64,000 nucleotides of DNA from Paramacrobiotus metropolitanus (GCF_019649055.1 NW_026570223.1:62001-126000); one strand, 5' to 3'; numbered from the stretch's first letter, positions 1-12,623 are shown. Notes: generated from the letters alone by a model not told the origin. Translations and numbers: made by a program.

Positions 1-2297
1 ATTTTGTTAAATCTGTTAGTCACAAGTGGTAAGTTTAAATTATTAGCGCGGAAAAAGATTTAAATACACTTGCACTACCGCTTGGACAATCAATACAAAT
101 AAGCCATCCATTCAGTAAAAACGGTTCCTGATTGACTGGCATTCGTTAATTGATTGCCCGGGCTTAGTCGATAATCTAAAACGCGATAAGAGGATCGCTC
201 GGTCGCAATGAATCGTGCGGTGGATATCAATCAAGCGTTCCGTACATGACTGCATATGTATCCATTTGTGATTTTGGACATGATGATAAAATCCCGTCAG
301 TGGCGCAATCGCGCATCGATCCACGTAGCAGTACAATAGCGCAATTTGGTGACACATACAGATAGTGCCCAGTTTGCTGGGATGGAGAATTGAACGGGCA
401 ACATGTGTGCGCGTTAGCGGGGGAATTTGTCGCGGGGGTGCATCACAGCGGGAGCACACCCATACTTTCCCTGACCATTCCCCTGGAGGATAGTCTTTTA
501 AAGTCAGCACCCAGTCAATCATGCAGATCCGGCCCGGGCGCAGTGTGCGGCACATATGAGACATGTCACTGCATGCTAATTACCCTGTCAATGGACTGCT
601 AATGCACTGGCCACAACGGCTCAAGCAGCGACACAACTGCACATGCTACTCCACTTTGCCAAACCAGCACAACAACCGTAGTCAATCACCAGCCGATCGA
701 TCAGACTACTACTTTAGTTACGTATAACTTTGTTTTTTTAAGGTGCGAAAGATTACAAGCTTTGTCACATAAAACGGCTCAATTTTAAAAATATAGATAC
801 ATATTAGTTAAATACAGATTTACATAGATGCAATATAAATTTAAGTTTTATTGATTAAAACTTTTTTTACTTGCTTTATGTGGAGTTTGTACGAGTTTTT
901 ATCTATCTTCAATATACTCGAATACCTCCTAAATCCTTGCTAGGAATCCATACATTTGAGAACATGCGAATACATATGCAACATACAGATGTGTGTACAT
1001 GGTAGTATACTACACTATAAATAATTATTGCTTTCAGCCGTAATCTAGGTAAATGTTTAATTATGCACGTAAGAGCTAGCAGTATCTGTACACCACGCAA
1101 TTGTATACACTATTCTGCCTAACGTCTGCAATACATCGTGCAGTTTGCGAGCGTTTATGATTGCTCAGTGTGATACATTAAATTACTGTAATATTTAACA
1201 TCATATTAACCCTTAGTAACGATTTTGGTTCATGACTTTATTGGCAAAATCCATGCCACAAAACACAAATTCGAAGAAAAAAAACATGCTAAACTATAAC
1301 AGAAAAATTTTGGTTGTTACCCTTTAGTTGTAACCCTTTAGAAAATATTTTGGTTTGGTTTTCATAATTTATATTGCCTTGGAAAGACCAGTGGTAATGA
1401 ATACGGGTAGGTATGAACAATTACCGACTATCAAATTCGTGAGATGCGGGTTGAAGTGTTATGCAGTTGCTACCAAGCAAGAACATGATTATGTTCTCCT
1501 GCAATTCCTGCTTACTTAATTTTACAAAATTAATCTGTATAAACTTTGTATATCATTCATCATTTTATCATTTGATCATTAAAAGAAGAAAACGCACTAC
1601 GATAATGAACTATGATAATGAACTTTAATCACCGCTGCCCAAGTGCGCGTTGGTGTGTTAATGGACTTCCAAAAAAGCTAAAATATTGTGAAGCATATCC
1701 TTACATTTTGCCTTACAACAAGGCCCATAAGCGCACAACTACATTATTATACTGTAAAATGTAATTCTACAGTTATAGCGCTGGTATTAATTACTGCTTG
1801 GTGTCGGTTAAACTGACGCAATTTTTGTTTGTAGTTTTAAAGTTTAACTTTAATATTCACCAGTAAGTGGTCTTTAGTTTAATATTCATTTTATGCCGGT
1901 CTGTGAGCACTGTAAGGTGCACTCCCGGTCGGACTGTGTATCACCTGGGTCAACTATAAAGTAATATCAAGATAGAGACTTCCTACAAACAAAACGTTTA
2001 TGTTCGCTGGTTGCGTAACTCTTACGAGCTGCGGAAATGTCGCGTATCGTGTTAAGTAATTTGATTCGCAAGGGAAGACTGCACCCGTCGACGAATGGCG
2101 GTCTTTTGTAACAAACGCCCTTGGAACGTGCTCCGCTCGAAATTTCACGCTGACTTCCTGCGCAGAGGGAAAACTCGATCCGAACCTTGAAAGCAACGGT
2201 AAACACCGAACAAACTCTCACCAAAGACTGGAAATTCCATGCACATTGCCGCCCGTTACACCTGCTGATCATCGCGTCAAATCTTCAAAATCTTTAA
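1..2297. other. Intergenic region upstream of GRL1, no supported gene
   Basis: AT-rich sequence with short imperfect repeats, such as two GATAATGAACT copies near 1600-1625. Open frames exist (for example complement 112-564) but none has a recognisable domain, a paralog in the window or a splice pattern. I see no gene, RNA or transposon end here that I can support. Confidence 0.5.
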
Positions 2298-3897
2298 ATG
2301 GCCAGAATGTGTAACACAAAAACTTCCCCATGGTTTTTTGGTGACCGCAAAATGACCACCAATGGAAAGGGATATTTGGAGACCGTGTTCACCTTTTGGT
2401 TGTATCTGCTACAGGTGAGCGGTATGGGATGCGTATTCCATTGCTCCTCATCGAAACCGCACTGGATCATCCGTATTCTTCACTGCTTGTGGGCGCTACT
2501 GATCGCTTTCCTCCAGATTGTAACCGCCACGGAGACCATCGTGTATGTGTGGAGCAAAACGACACCGCAGCTGGAATCCATTGTGGAGTTCGCATGTCAA
2601 CTGCAGCGCATGATTGCGGTTGCCGTTGGCTTCATTTATTACATTTGCATCTTTAACAAATTAGTTAAACACCTTCGCAAGCTGGACCATTTTGTGCGTC
2701 AAGAATTTCACCTGGTAGATAAGGTCATTGTGGTGTTCTACGCTATCTGCGGCACCGGCATTTCTCTAGGATTTATAATGCACAGTGTGTATGGGACACT
2801 GAAGTATCCCTATACTATTTCGTTTTATGAGATTTTTGTCGGATTAATCGTAAAAAAATTGCTTCTAACAAAAGTCATCTGTTATTTATTGCTGGTCTCG
2901 GATTGGACGGCGGAACTGGCGAGTTATCTGATGAGATTTCTAATTGGTGCGCTGTGCCTGGTGATAGCTCTGTGCTTCCGGCGGATTCGTGGTCGGATGA
3001 AGGAAATCTTAGCAGAAACACAGTCCCTCGTTCCTTCGGTATATGAGCATGCGGATCTCTGTGACAATGTTGCCGAAATGGAGAAAGAACTGAATGTGCT
3101 TCTGTTCATACAGTATGCATTGTATACTCTGAATATTCTCAACATTATCACCCAATGGCGAAATGGCAACTCGAGACATCTGCTCGATCTAGTGGAGACG
3201 GTACTATTTATGTCCGTTTCCACAGTATTTTTCGTTGGCGTGCATGAGACGGTAAACAGTGTTTAGTAAAAAGGTTTTGTTGCATGCGCTGCCAAAGGGT
3301 GTGATAATATGACGCATTTGATGTAGGCTTCGGAAGCAATGACGCAAATGGAGCGAGGTCTTCGCGCGAACGCTCAGTCCAATGTCCAACAGATCTTCAT
3401 GCATTTGAACAGACTAACATTAAGACCAGTTTCGTTTTCCGTTGGAGGATTCTTCCCGATAAATCGGGCTTTTATTGCGACGGTAAATAAATCAAATTAT
3501 TTTTGTTGTAAATACTGTATGTAATTTATGTTTAAGTCATTCTAATGCGCCAGGAAATTTTCGAGCACTTTAATTATTTTTGGTGGTTGATTTCTACGAG
3601 TATATGTCAAAATTTATTTGCTTATTGTCGCTAGAATGCTTGCTTAGAATGCGACAAATTTATTTGCCTATTGTCGCCAAAATGTCGCTAGAACTACCGT
3701 ACTGTTGCGATATCACTTGTGGTCATTTACCGAACTCTGCTTCCTTTCAGCTTTTTGGTGGTATCGCGGCGTATGCAATCGTTATCTGGGAGCTGGGCGA
3801 CAAAGGCATATCCAATAGCGATATTGAAAAAATTTCCGATCTAATTACCGCTCGATTCTTGCATGGGCATAATATCTCGAATCTCACTTTACCATAA
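2298..3897 (+). CDS. GRL1: class-1 gustatory-receptor-like 7TM protein, 3 exons, intact
   Basis: Exons 2298-3251, 3327-3482 and 3751-3897 join in phase 0 with GT-AG borders to give about 418 aa. Hydrophobic segments lie near residues 28-50, 55-80, 100-120, 145-170, 195-235 and 285-315, and the last exon supplies TM7. Exon 1 ends at HET; exon 2 is 52 codons and carries GGFFPINRAFIAT, close to the Gr-family signature before TM7; exon 3 has GGIAAY..IWELGDKG and a longer soluble tail. The start ATG sits in TTTAAATGG; a second ATG at 2352 aligns better with class-1 relatives and may be the true start. Known for the family: insect Gr and animal GRL proteins are 7TM chemoreceptors with phase-0 C-terminal introns. 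Ligand and tissue are unknown. Nearest relative in the window is the broken GRL5. The second intron holds short TTTATTTGC..ATTGTCG repeats. Confidence 0.85.
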
Positions 3898-5049
3898 TCC
3901 CCAATATATTCCGAACATTCTTCAGTGCCAGTTATGCTTCGCTTGCTTTGCTATTTGTTTTATTCGTTTTCGCATTTAACAGAATGCAGTCTACTGTAGC
4001 AGGAGAGACTGCTGAACGTCTAACCATGTATCACAGGCAACAGTGGTAATGCTAGTACAGCATGATGTTCAAAATTGTTAAAAATCATCTTAAAAGAAAA
4101 AAACCTGAGGAGAACTATTTACCTCACGATGTAATAATATCTTCCATGAGACTGTTCGATGCTGCATAATATCCACAGTTCCGAGTACTCACTTCCCTTG
4201 TGGATCCTTAATAGTTAGTCGAATTGAAAGTTCCATGAGTGTGAAATATTTCTATGATTTCACTCTTCGTCACACCTTTGCTTTGCAGTTGGTCTATGAG
4301 CAATGCAAAGGTCACAATTCCTCGTGCAAATTAAAAATCAAAGCGTAATATTAGAGTGGTGAATAAATGAGTTCACTAATAAGTGCTGCAGCGTCATTCC
4401 GCTAACTAAACGCAACTCCGGAATCTAGAAGCGGATGTCTTAAGCTGCAACAAGCCTACCGTTGCTACGAATTGTCACTCGATTGCGAAAAGCCCTCCGA
4501 CCCCCGAAAAGGCCAAATTCACTGCCCTGGCACGTTGGATCAGGAAATGCATCGGCGAACGCTCCTCACGCGTCATGCGGTGAGCCATAACGTGCAAGTG
4601 CTCTTTTAATGTCTCGGCCTATGACCATACAGCAGATTATCGATTTGCATTTATAAGATAATATACGGCAATTACATCTTTAAATCTAATGGCAATAATG
4701 TTAAAATAAATAAATGGTGCATGTGCGGTTGTACCTGGTTTTTGAAACAATGGGCGTGTGGAGTAAAGAATCTAAATGCAAGATGTTTACGCTCGGTAAG
4801 ATGCTTTTCGAGAGGACACAGGAGAAACGGTCCACTCTATTTCTGAAGCAGAGAATTAGCATAGCTTTGATGCGTGGTAACGCTGCTTGTGTTCAGGAAA
4901 CGTTCTGTATTGGTAAGAGATTGGACGAAGTGTACTATGTGCTAAAATGATGTGACGCGTAATATTGTTTCTATCCTATGTTCACTCCAATAACCCAATA
5001 AAGTACCCTGCTCGTATCCATAAACGAACTGCCAAAGTCCCGCTACTGT
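3898..5049. other. Intergenic; one possible exon remnant
   Basis: Mostly featureless. A roughly 57-codon open stretch at 4409-4582 (+) has no ATG and ends in a basic, helical-looking peptide (KFTALARWIRKCIGER, then a stop after VMR). It could be a last exon or a relic; I cannot tie it to any gene. The open frame 4714-4950 shows no family features. Confidence 0.25.
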
Positions 5050-5222
5050 CAGTACAGCCACAATGATTATTCCATCTATGCCCACATGCATTCGAGACTG
5101 TCAGTAGACTCAGTACAGCCACAATGATTATTCCATCTATGCCCACATGCATTCGAGACTGTCAGTAGACTCAGTACAGCCACAATGATTATTCCATCTA
5201 TGCCCATATGCATTCGAGACTG
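5050..5222. repeat. Tandem triplication, 61-bp unit
   Basis: Three copies of a 61-bp unit start at 5050, 5111 and 5172, each beginning CAGTACAGCCACAATGATTA. The unit is derived from the 3' end of the GRL2 remnant: on the minus strand the third copy still reads as the receptor's C-S-L-E-C-I-W stretch before a stop. As 61 is not a multiple of 3 and the copies contain stops, the array cannot extend the reading frame. Confidence 0.9.
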
Positions 5223-5773
5223 CAGATAATTCGGACCCCAACGGAATGTGGCGAAAGGTCAAACGACTCCACAACGCTTTGACTGAAACCTTCAGAGCGC
5301 GATAGGAATGTCTGAGCATGAGAAGTGGCAAACCCAATCGATGTTAGACACGCAATAATGTTGAATATGCTGATTAATTTTCTATCGACGCTCTGGGAAT
5401 GTCGTTCGACATAGTCATCCAGTTGATGAATATTCTGGATATGTTGCTTATACACCCAGTGTACGCTGCAGACGGACAAAAATACCGTTACCGTTCTCTG
5501 CCAGGTTGTAAGGAACGATAGCAACGCTCCGTTGTCCACTGGACGCACTGCATAACTCCGTACTCGATCGTACAATGTGTAGACAATGCATGCGCCATAC
5601 GTTGCCAGCAGCAAAACTGCCCCGAAATGGTGCAGATATTTTCCTAGTATGCGAGAACGTCCAGAATATCGCGGAAATGGCAAAGCGCCGAAACCGGCAA
5701 GAGAGAAGATAATAATCCATGGTTGCATTAGCTGATTAGTCACCATTTTTAACGTACAGTATCTCGTGATCAT
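5198..5773 (-). pseudogene. GRL2: class-1 receptor, 5' half only
   Basis: About 190 codons remain open from ATG 5773, matching the N-terminal half of GRL3: shared MQPWI (GRL3: IQPWI) followed by AGFGA.P, the WVYKQHIQNIHQLDDYVERH stretch (FVYVQYIENVKQIDSFLTRY in GRL3), then TM4. The frame stops where the sequence runs into a 61-bp tandem array. No TM5-TM7, exon 2 or exon 3 is visible downstream on the minus strand. It is a truncated copy, probably non-functional. Its minus orientation matches its neighbour GRL3. Confidence 0.8.
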
Positions 5774-6522
5774 GCTACGATGAAAGCCACGCAAAAGGTA
5801 AAAGTTTGACTTAATTAAGTACTTGCACAGAGTACCAAGTAAAAGAAAGCGAATGAAGCGATCCTCCTATTCGCTGTCTCTGCTTCGAGAAATCATGTAC
5901 CAACTACCACGATTACTACGTAGTATCGTAGTATACTACGATACTACGCTTTTGTACTACGATTTTGTAATAAGCTGAACTTTCAAGCACGACTATGAAA
6001 ACATCCAGAATGTTGAATAGGGTGATTATAGGCGGTATTGGCTAAGGTGCTTGAAACAATTGGGTAAATACTGATCGGTGCCGGTAAGATCAACTTATTC
6101 GAAAGTGATAACGAACTGAGAACTTACTTAGGTGCAAAATGATTACAAACCCAAGTGCGAGAACGTCGTACCGCATTTACGGCGTACAAATATGACAGGT
6201 GCCGCAGGAGCACCCGACAGTGCTGACAGTAGTGAATCTACTATTTAACATGCACTGTGGCAATTTATTCTGCTCCTATACAGAGCAGTTACGAAAGAAT
6301 TATTGACAGATTTGCAACACAGAAAACAATGTGACTAATTGAATTTACACGGTTCCATCTGTCGCCCCATAACTTCTAAAAACTACACAAACCCGATGTC
6401 ACAGTAGCGGTTAGACTGCTATGGACGCATTCATCCATTATACGTATTACTCGTAGCTTCAGAAGTGATTGGAAATTTTACAAAGAAGAACAATTACTGT
6501 ACATATATATTGCTTTGGAGGA
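5774..6522. other. Intergenic between GRL2 and GRL3
   Basis: No gene seen. It holds a perfect palindrome at 5919-5948, listed separately. It contains the upstream region of GRL2 and the downstream flank of GRL3, both minus strand. Confidence 0.5.
5919..5948. repeat. Perfect 30-bp palindrome
   Basis: CGTAGTATCGTAGTA is followed at once by its reverse complement, with further loosely repeated TACTACGAT on both sides. It lies about 145 bp upstream of the GRL2 start on the minus strand. It could form a hairpin or cruciform or be a small foldback footprint; no function can be assigned. Confidence 0.9.
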
Positions 6523-8259
6523 TTAGACTCTTGCTTCGATTGTGCTCAGATTAGTGATGCCAAGGTTCTGTAGAAGAGCGGACAAGTGGTAAACGGAAAC
6601 GCTTTTGGCCTCAAGCTGATCCATCACCAGAGCGAAGGTTAAAATCGCACCAGCCAGCTACACCACCATCAATCTTTATACGATCAGGAATTGTAGTACT
6701 ATCAGTTTTAATGTCAATATCTTTGGAAATAATTTAACAAACTATAAAGCCTATGTGTAACTGTATTTGAGCACATCTGCACTAAGTATTAAGGGTATGG
6801 ATCTTTCTGTAGTTCAACTTTACCGTGGCGATAAATGTTCGGTCCACAGTGAAGAAGCCGCCCAAACTGAAAGCAATGCTGACCGAAGTGACACGTTTGA
6901 TAGCGAAATGTAGAGACAACCGCTCATCCGGTGGCGCTTGGTAGATGATATCAGGCAGTAGATTGCTTATTTCTGCCGACTGTAAATAGTTGTTAGTCCT
7001 TTTAGTGTTTTCCGAATTCAGCAAGACCTTAACATAAAACTGGAGTAAACGTATTACTGTCTCTGTTAGAAAATCGTGTTTGCGTGTATTATTAGTTCGA
7101 AGATTTAGAGAAAGCTAACTGTAAACAGTTTCATTCCAGCTTCATGTGCGCAAAAGACGGAGTGATTCAGAGATCAATGTCTAGAAATGTATAGCTGCAA
7201 TTGACGAATGTTAGCATTGTATGATCTTTGTTGCACTGTGGTAGATAATACTACGGCTTTAGCACATTCTCCAGCAGGCAGTTTTCCAAAAAGTTATGAC
7301 AGTAAATGAATTCATACCTTTTCGTGCGCATAGATGAACGCGTGAGTGCCGGCAACGGTCAGCAAAGGCATGATGAAAATACTTTCAGGATTAACATAAA
7401 CTCCGGTCTTCATTCTCGTAATGTAATTCAGAATCGTGCAGACTCTGTAAACGTATACAAACAGGATACTACATGACAGAAGACTGTTCATCGTCTGTAG
7501 CCGCTGACTAAGCTGATAATGGTCGTTGAGGAGCGGATCCACATCTTTTAATTCATACGGCACTTTCGCCAGCCTTTTACTAATTTGTCGATAGCATCTT
7601 CCACCAACAAAACAGACGATCATAGGTAAGGTTTGAATTAGGATGAAAAGGGCGTCCATGAACCACTGCGAGAACGAACAGAGATTCGCTAGAAACTGCG
7701 CAATATGAGTTGCCGGTATAACGTGCAGAAATCGGGCAATGTCGCGCTCAAAAGCCTTTGTGTCTTGACGGAAGCAGAGCGCCCACATGTGAAGGGCAAT
7801 AATCGTCAGAGAACATGCAAACGTTAGCACCGCGAAGATACCAGCGTATTGCCGGTCTCTGTCCTTTAGATAGCGTGTTAGAAAGCTATCGATCTGCTTT
7901 ACATTTTCGATGTACTGGACATAGACAAAATGGAAGTACACAATGCACGACAACGTCGTCACCATACGCATTACATTGGTGACCATGATAAAGAAATCTT
8001 CGTTGTCTGGTGTGAGATTAGCTTGTAGTTCAGCATACAGGGTGCAGGCTAAGTCAAACGAAAATAGCAGCATCAAAACGAACATCCACGATGTTCGCGA
8101 AATATTGAATATCTGCTTTGTTTTGGATGGATTTTTATACATCTGGAGCGGAAAGGCCCCAAACCCGGCCGTGTGCAGCATAAAGATCCATGGCTGGATC
8201 AGCTTTTCCAGGAACGTCAAATGGCTCAGATTATGCACTAAAAAGCTTTTTAGTGACAT
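6523..8259 (-). CDS. GRL3: class-1 gustatory-receptor-like 7TM protein, 3 exons, intact
   Basis: Exons run 8259-7318, 6979-6824 and 6657-6523 on the complement; all introns are phase 0 with GT-AG ends (donors GTATG and GTAAAG, acceptors ACAG and TGTAG). The product is about 410 aa. The start ATG at 8259 opens MSLKSFLVHN, a cytosolic N-terminus as expected for Gr proteins. TM segments lie near residues 20-40, 55-75, 90-115, 140-165, 195-235 and 270-305. Exon 2 (52 codons, the same length as GRL1) ends in GGFFTVDRTFIAT, very close to the canonical Gr signature. Exon 3 encodes TM7 (LAGAILTFALVMDQLEAK) and an approximately 25-residue tail. It lacks the AELSDK ending of class-2 genes, so it is the most Gr-like and most diverged member here. 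Its nearest relative is the broken GRL2. Confidence 0.85.
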
Positions 8260-8751
8260 TTCCAAATACTTTAAATAGTAATTTTTTGATGAATATCTAA
8301 CGTACTACAACTGACGATGAGAACACTAATGTGATTTAAATCTTGTCCGTTACACTGCAGATATGTCTTCAGTTTAGCGGCTACGATTTCGATTACTTAT
8401 TTCCCATTCCCTTTGTGTGCAATTTCAGGCTATGAAATGTTTTCCTCTGTTTTTCTAACATGAAATGTACGAAGTAGTCAGCAATTTTGATGTTTTCAGA
8501 ATGCATCGAACATTATTCCCAAAAGACCGGTGGATTTATTCTAGCGTAATAAGAGAGCCGCTGCTTTGCACACGCATCGCCGTCTACGTCAGACTATATG
8601 TTAAATAATTAATTTACATGTATTCTTTATATTTTCGGTTAGAACATCTCCTCTCGGAATTATTGTTTATTAAGTGACGGAACATGGCTTCATGGCCGCG
8701 TAAGTTGGAGAAACATCTAGGGTCAACAGTGCCGCTTGAATGGCGACGAGC
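8260..8751. other. Intergenic between GRL3 and GRL4
   Basis: About 490 bp with no gene, repeat or RNA that I can support. It would contain the promoter of GRL3, which reads leftwards from 8259. Confidence 0.5.
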
Positions 8752-10224
8752 CTATTCGGACGCCGTATTGTAAACGATACGAGACTTGTCATTCAATGCC
8801 ATAAGGACCAAAATGTATCCAAAAATGGAACAACCAATCTGAAAAAATTACAGATTCTTGAACACTTTGCTGCCCTTTGCTGACTGAAAGTCTGAAATGT
8901 GGCATTTTGATGCCGTACTTTCCCAATAACAAAGTATGAGCATTCGCCGGGATGTGCAAGAGTTCACCTACACAAGCAAGCTTATCGCGGTTGATGCACA
9001 ATCCTGCTAGTGTCACTTGGGGTTCCATTGCGATGACTCGTTGTAGATGGCGCTCTACGGATCGGGAAACATCTGTCGGGGGTTTTTGAAATGTTAAGAT
9101 GTGATGCAGGAATCTGACGACATCTTGTTCCTATAAAACTGCTGTGTAGTGTGTGCAATACGTATTGTTTAGTGTGTGCCATACGTACTTAACGTAGCTA
9201 TCCGACAAATCGTATATACGCATTTTTGGTTCATGTTTCTTAATGGATTATTAATGGATTTCAGTACGATCGAGACTCTTACCTGCTCATTGACATACAA
9301 TACAGATAGCAGCTGTACAATCCCCATCACAGCACTGCACACTGAGAAGAGCACTGCCGCTACATCAACTTCTTTGCTCTGCACAATGCGGTCGAGAAAC
9401 ACTTGCAAAAATCCCATCGTAATAAGAAGACTCTCAGCCAATGTCATAATATTCAGCCAAGAGAAATGTTCGTCGTATTGGCACAATCTATGACAGACTT
9501 CGTAATGCACAGCCAGCGCCTCTCGCAATGTTTTGCAATAATCACTCCGATATAAACTCAGCGAATCAATATGCTGTTGAATTGCAGCTAACTGCAGCCC
9601 TTCCATAAAAGGATGCACAATAAGAACACACTGGACAATTCGGAAACCGATGACGCCCATCTCGTATAATACGTGCATACATAACGAAAGCGATTGAGCT
9701 AAAACACCTAGCTTGTTAAATGTATCGTCAAGCCGGTCAAGGATCCAGCGATCGTTGATAAGAAGAATTAATTTCGATACTAAAATCTCTCCTGGACCGA
9801 TTACGAATACAAACAACGCTAATGCCGTAATTTGGACAACATGTAGCGGTTTTACTAACGAAGAGAAAGATGCTAGCATGGCCGTGCTGTTAAGCAGCAG
9901 CAATGTGCCACTGCGCCATATCTGCAGAGCGCACACTAGCCGAATTAAGGGGAATGACAATATGGGCAACCAAATCATCGCCCGGGAAATACTCCGGCCC
10001 AGGATGAATATATAGACGCTGTCAATGGTGAAAAATGCGTTGGCTGTACACTGGGATAATACGTAGAGTGTCATTGCAGATCGTATTGTGAGAGCAATAG
10101 GAAAAGATTTGGTCAACTTGAAAACTGGGAAGCAAAAATACCCACATATATGCATTCCGTAAAAGAAGAGTAAATTTTGCCATCGAAGAATTTTTATTAA
10201 TAATGCCGATCGGTCCGTCACCAT
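8752..10224 (-). CDS. GRL4: class-2 gustatory-receptor-like 7TM protein, 3 exons, intact
   Basis: Exons 10224-9283, 9130-8972 and 8838-8752 (complement) join in phase 0 to give about 395 aa. I chose ATG 10224 (MVTDRSALLIKIL) because it aligns with the MANxxxxLxxILK start of other class-2 genes; the frame is open further 5'. Landmarks are ICGYFCFP at TM1, ALQIWR in TM3, HPFMEGLQL, FSWLNIMTL.E.LL and VLYVNEQ at the end of exon 1. Exon 2 is 159 nt and carries PQVTLAGLCINRDKLAC. Exon 3 encodes CSIFGYILVLMALNDKSR plus a short tail. It is the only class-2 gene on the minus strand, lying among class-1 genes, which suggests a local inversion or an old founder copy. Chemoreceptor role is inferred from family; ligand unknown. 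Confidence 0.85.
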
Positions 10225-10989
10225 TTTATGCGATGTCCTGATGGCCCAGTGATGGGTAACATATTCGACACAAAAATGAGGAAAAAGCCAGCATACGACT
10301 GGGGACAATATGGTTGATGACGGTCTGTTCTCAATAAAAAAGGGGTATCGACTTTCTGTTAGCTTTGCGGAGATTAGAAGAAGCCGGCATGTTTGCTTTG
10401 TGCTGCTTTCTCGTTGTAAATTTGTTCATTCAGTATTTGACAGGTTTAAAGTGATCCAGTGAACAATTTCAGTCGAAAACCTCTTACCTTTCCTGTACTT
10501 CTAACTAGTGTCCTTGAATTACAGTAAAACCTTCCTGATACGTACACTCTTATGTACGTACACCCTCTGTATTAAATACACCAAAACGTTAACCAAAATT
10601 ACTGTAAACTGCAAAATACACCTCTGAGTAAAGATTCAGTTCCTACTAGTAAGTACAGTGTTAAGTGCCGTTCTTACTTAAAACCTGTCGCATGAAACAA
10701 GGCTGAATGCCCCATTTCCTTCTTGTTGCATGATTTGACTAAATAAAAGTTTCTTAACATTTTAACAGATTTGCAGATATCCGCCAATGCTCTAACCGCA
10801 TCAAAAATTTAAGCGTGGACTATAGTTTCAGATCTGCACGTATATAAGCGCGCGGCGTGCCTCAAGGCGGCATCAAGAAACATGATGGTAGCTGGTTGTT
10901 TACTTCGTACATTGATACAAAATTCTTTCAAAAGAAGCTACTAAGTAGCTTCTTATTAGCGCACCATGGAACTTCTATTTGGATTACGT
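10225..10989. other. Intergenic between GRL4 and GRL5
   Basis: Contains a short GTACGTACA-rich stretch near 10540-10565. No gene seen. It is the promoter side of GRL4 and the 3' side of GRL5. Confidence 0.45.
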
Positions 10990-12623
10990 TTACATAACAC
11001 GAGCAACCGACGACGTTGTATTAAATCGAGCTGCTATTAAATCTGAAATCTTTTCAAGATCGCTGCTGGATAGGCCCTTGTCTCCCATTTCCAAAATCAC
11101 GACAGCGTAAGCTGCGATCCCACCGACGAGCTACAATGAAGGATTCGTTATTAACCGAGCCTTAAAGGCATTGTTATACTCTTACCGTTGCAATAAAAGC
11201 GCGATCAATGACAAAAAATCCTGCAACAGAGAACGCGATCGGCCTTAAGGTCAACCTGTTGATGTGCATGGCGATCTGCTCGGTAGTCTTTTCCTCGTTT
11301 TTTCTCAAGCTGCATTCCATTGGCAGCAGTGCATCCGACGCCTATAACCGCGATGGTTCAGTACACAATGGAATTAGTTACTTGCAGTGTAATTATGAAA
11401 ATGATTGTCTCTCGGGGAATGTTACGCTCCTACCGTTTCATGTACAGCCACAAAGATTAGCGTCGACATGCTCATGAAGACCAGGATGTCCACCATGTTT
11501 TGGGCATGGCGGAATTGACCTTTATGACAGTAATTGATGAAATTCAAAATTTTAACCATGTAGAACATATAGTGAATGAATAACATAGGGCTCAGGGCGT
11601 TCTCCATCTTCATTGTCTGATCGCACAGATCAGCATGCTCGTTTACACAAGAATGTAATGACTGTCCCTTCCCTAGAGTTTTCGTCATGCGCATTTTTTG
11701 CTGACCAGTGGTCAATGTGTTGACCACTTCTGTACTGCTGCTTTAAAGCACTTTTTTTGTACTATTTAATGAACTAATTGTTTTTACTTAATTCCTGTTC
11801 GCCTAATTATTACAAAATTAAACATTTTTATGCTGTAGACTGTCCATGGGCATTGGCGTTGGCAAGGCGACATAGTCAGCACCGCTGACCTATGGTCAGC
11901 ACAAGCTCACAAAAAATTCCCCTTTTTAATTGATTTTTTTCGTCGGGAAATCCCAATTTTCAGAAGGAAACTCGCACTCCTTCGGGTACCGCCCGCTGGA
12001 GGGTTAATACGGCGGAAACACAATGCCATGGCCAGACAAATTGTTCCAATCAAAAAACGCATGAGATACGTAGCCGATGAAGCCAACCAATCAGAAACCA
12101 GCATCGCGTAGCAGGTAAGCATTTTCAAAGACGACTGCTTTATGACCGGTGCAATAATGGATTCATAAAATCCGTAAATACCGTTGTCAGTTAAGGCAAA
12201 ATACATTTCTTGAACGGTTAGACCGGTGCAAAATCCGGCACCCAGTACAACAAAGCACACTAGCACACATTTATCCGCCGCATGTAGTTCCTTGTGTACG
12301 AAATAATCCAGCTTGCGGATGTGGTCCACCAATTTATTGTAGATGCAGATGTAGTAAATTAGGCCGATAACGACGGCGATCATTCGCTGTAGTTGGCAGA
12401 TAAAACTCACAATGGAGTCGAGCTGGAGCGTTGTCTGCGCCAGAACAGCACGTACGGTTCCGGTAGCGGCTGTAATTTGCAGCAAAATGATAAGAAGCGC
12501 CCAGAAACAGTGCATAATGCGAAACATCCAGTGCTGTTTTGTACCGTTAGTGTGGAATATACAGCCTAAACCGCTTAGCCGAAGCGCATACAGCCACAAT
12601 TTTACGAGTCTTTCCAAAACCAA
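10990..12623 (-). pseudogene. GRL5: class-1 receptor with disrupted exon 1
   Basis: A close paralog of GRL1: LSGLGCIFH, RIMHCFWALLI..QI.AATG and QLQRMIAVVIGLIYYICIYN match GRL1 throughout. Exon 1 runs from about 12623 to 11434 but is split by roughly 300 bp of foreign sequence (about 11700-12004) after CFRRI; the receptor resumes at NEHADLCDQTMKMENAL. The only nearby ATG (MNWKN) is out of frame with the body, so there is also a 1-bp shift at the N-terminus. Exons 2 (11341-11186, ending VAGFFVIDRAFIAT) and 3 (11130-10990, GGIAAYAVVILEMGDKGLSS) remain perfectly open with good splice sites. Loss of function therefore looks recent, unless the insert is spliced out as a new intron. Confidence 0.8.
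11700..12004. mobile_element. Insertion of about 300 bp within GRL5 exon 1
   Basis: Sequence absent from GRL1 at the same place. On the minus strand it begins AACCCTCCAGCGGGCGGTAC and ends near CTGGTCAGCAAAAAATG. It contains short GGTCAGC palindromes near 11876-11900. No coding capacity and no clear target duplication were seen, so its class is unknown. Confidence 0.5.

Noticed and set aside
112-564. 150-codon open frame on the complement with an ATG
   Set aside because: No domain, no splice pattern, odd composition rich in Cys, His and Arg, and no relative in the window. Chance frame or relic; cannot be supported.
4714-4950. 78-codon plus-strand open frame
   Set aside because: Short, no family features, and situated in a spacer next to receptor debris.
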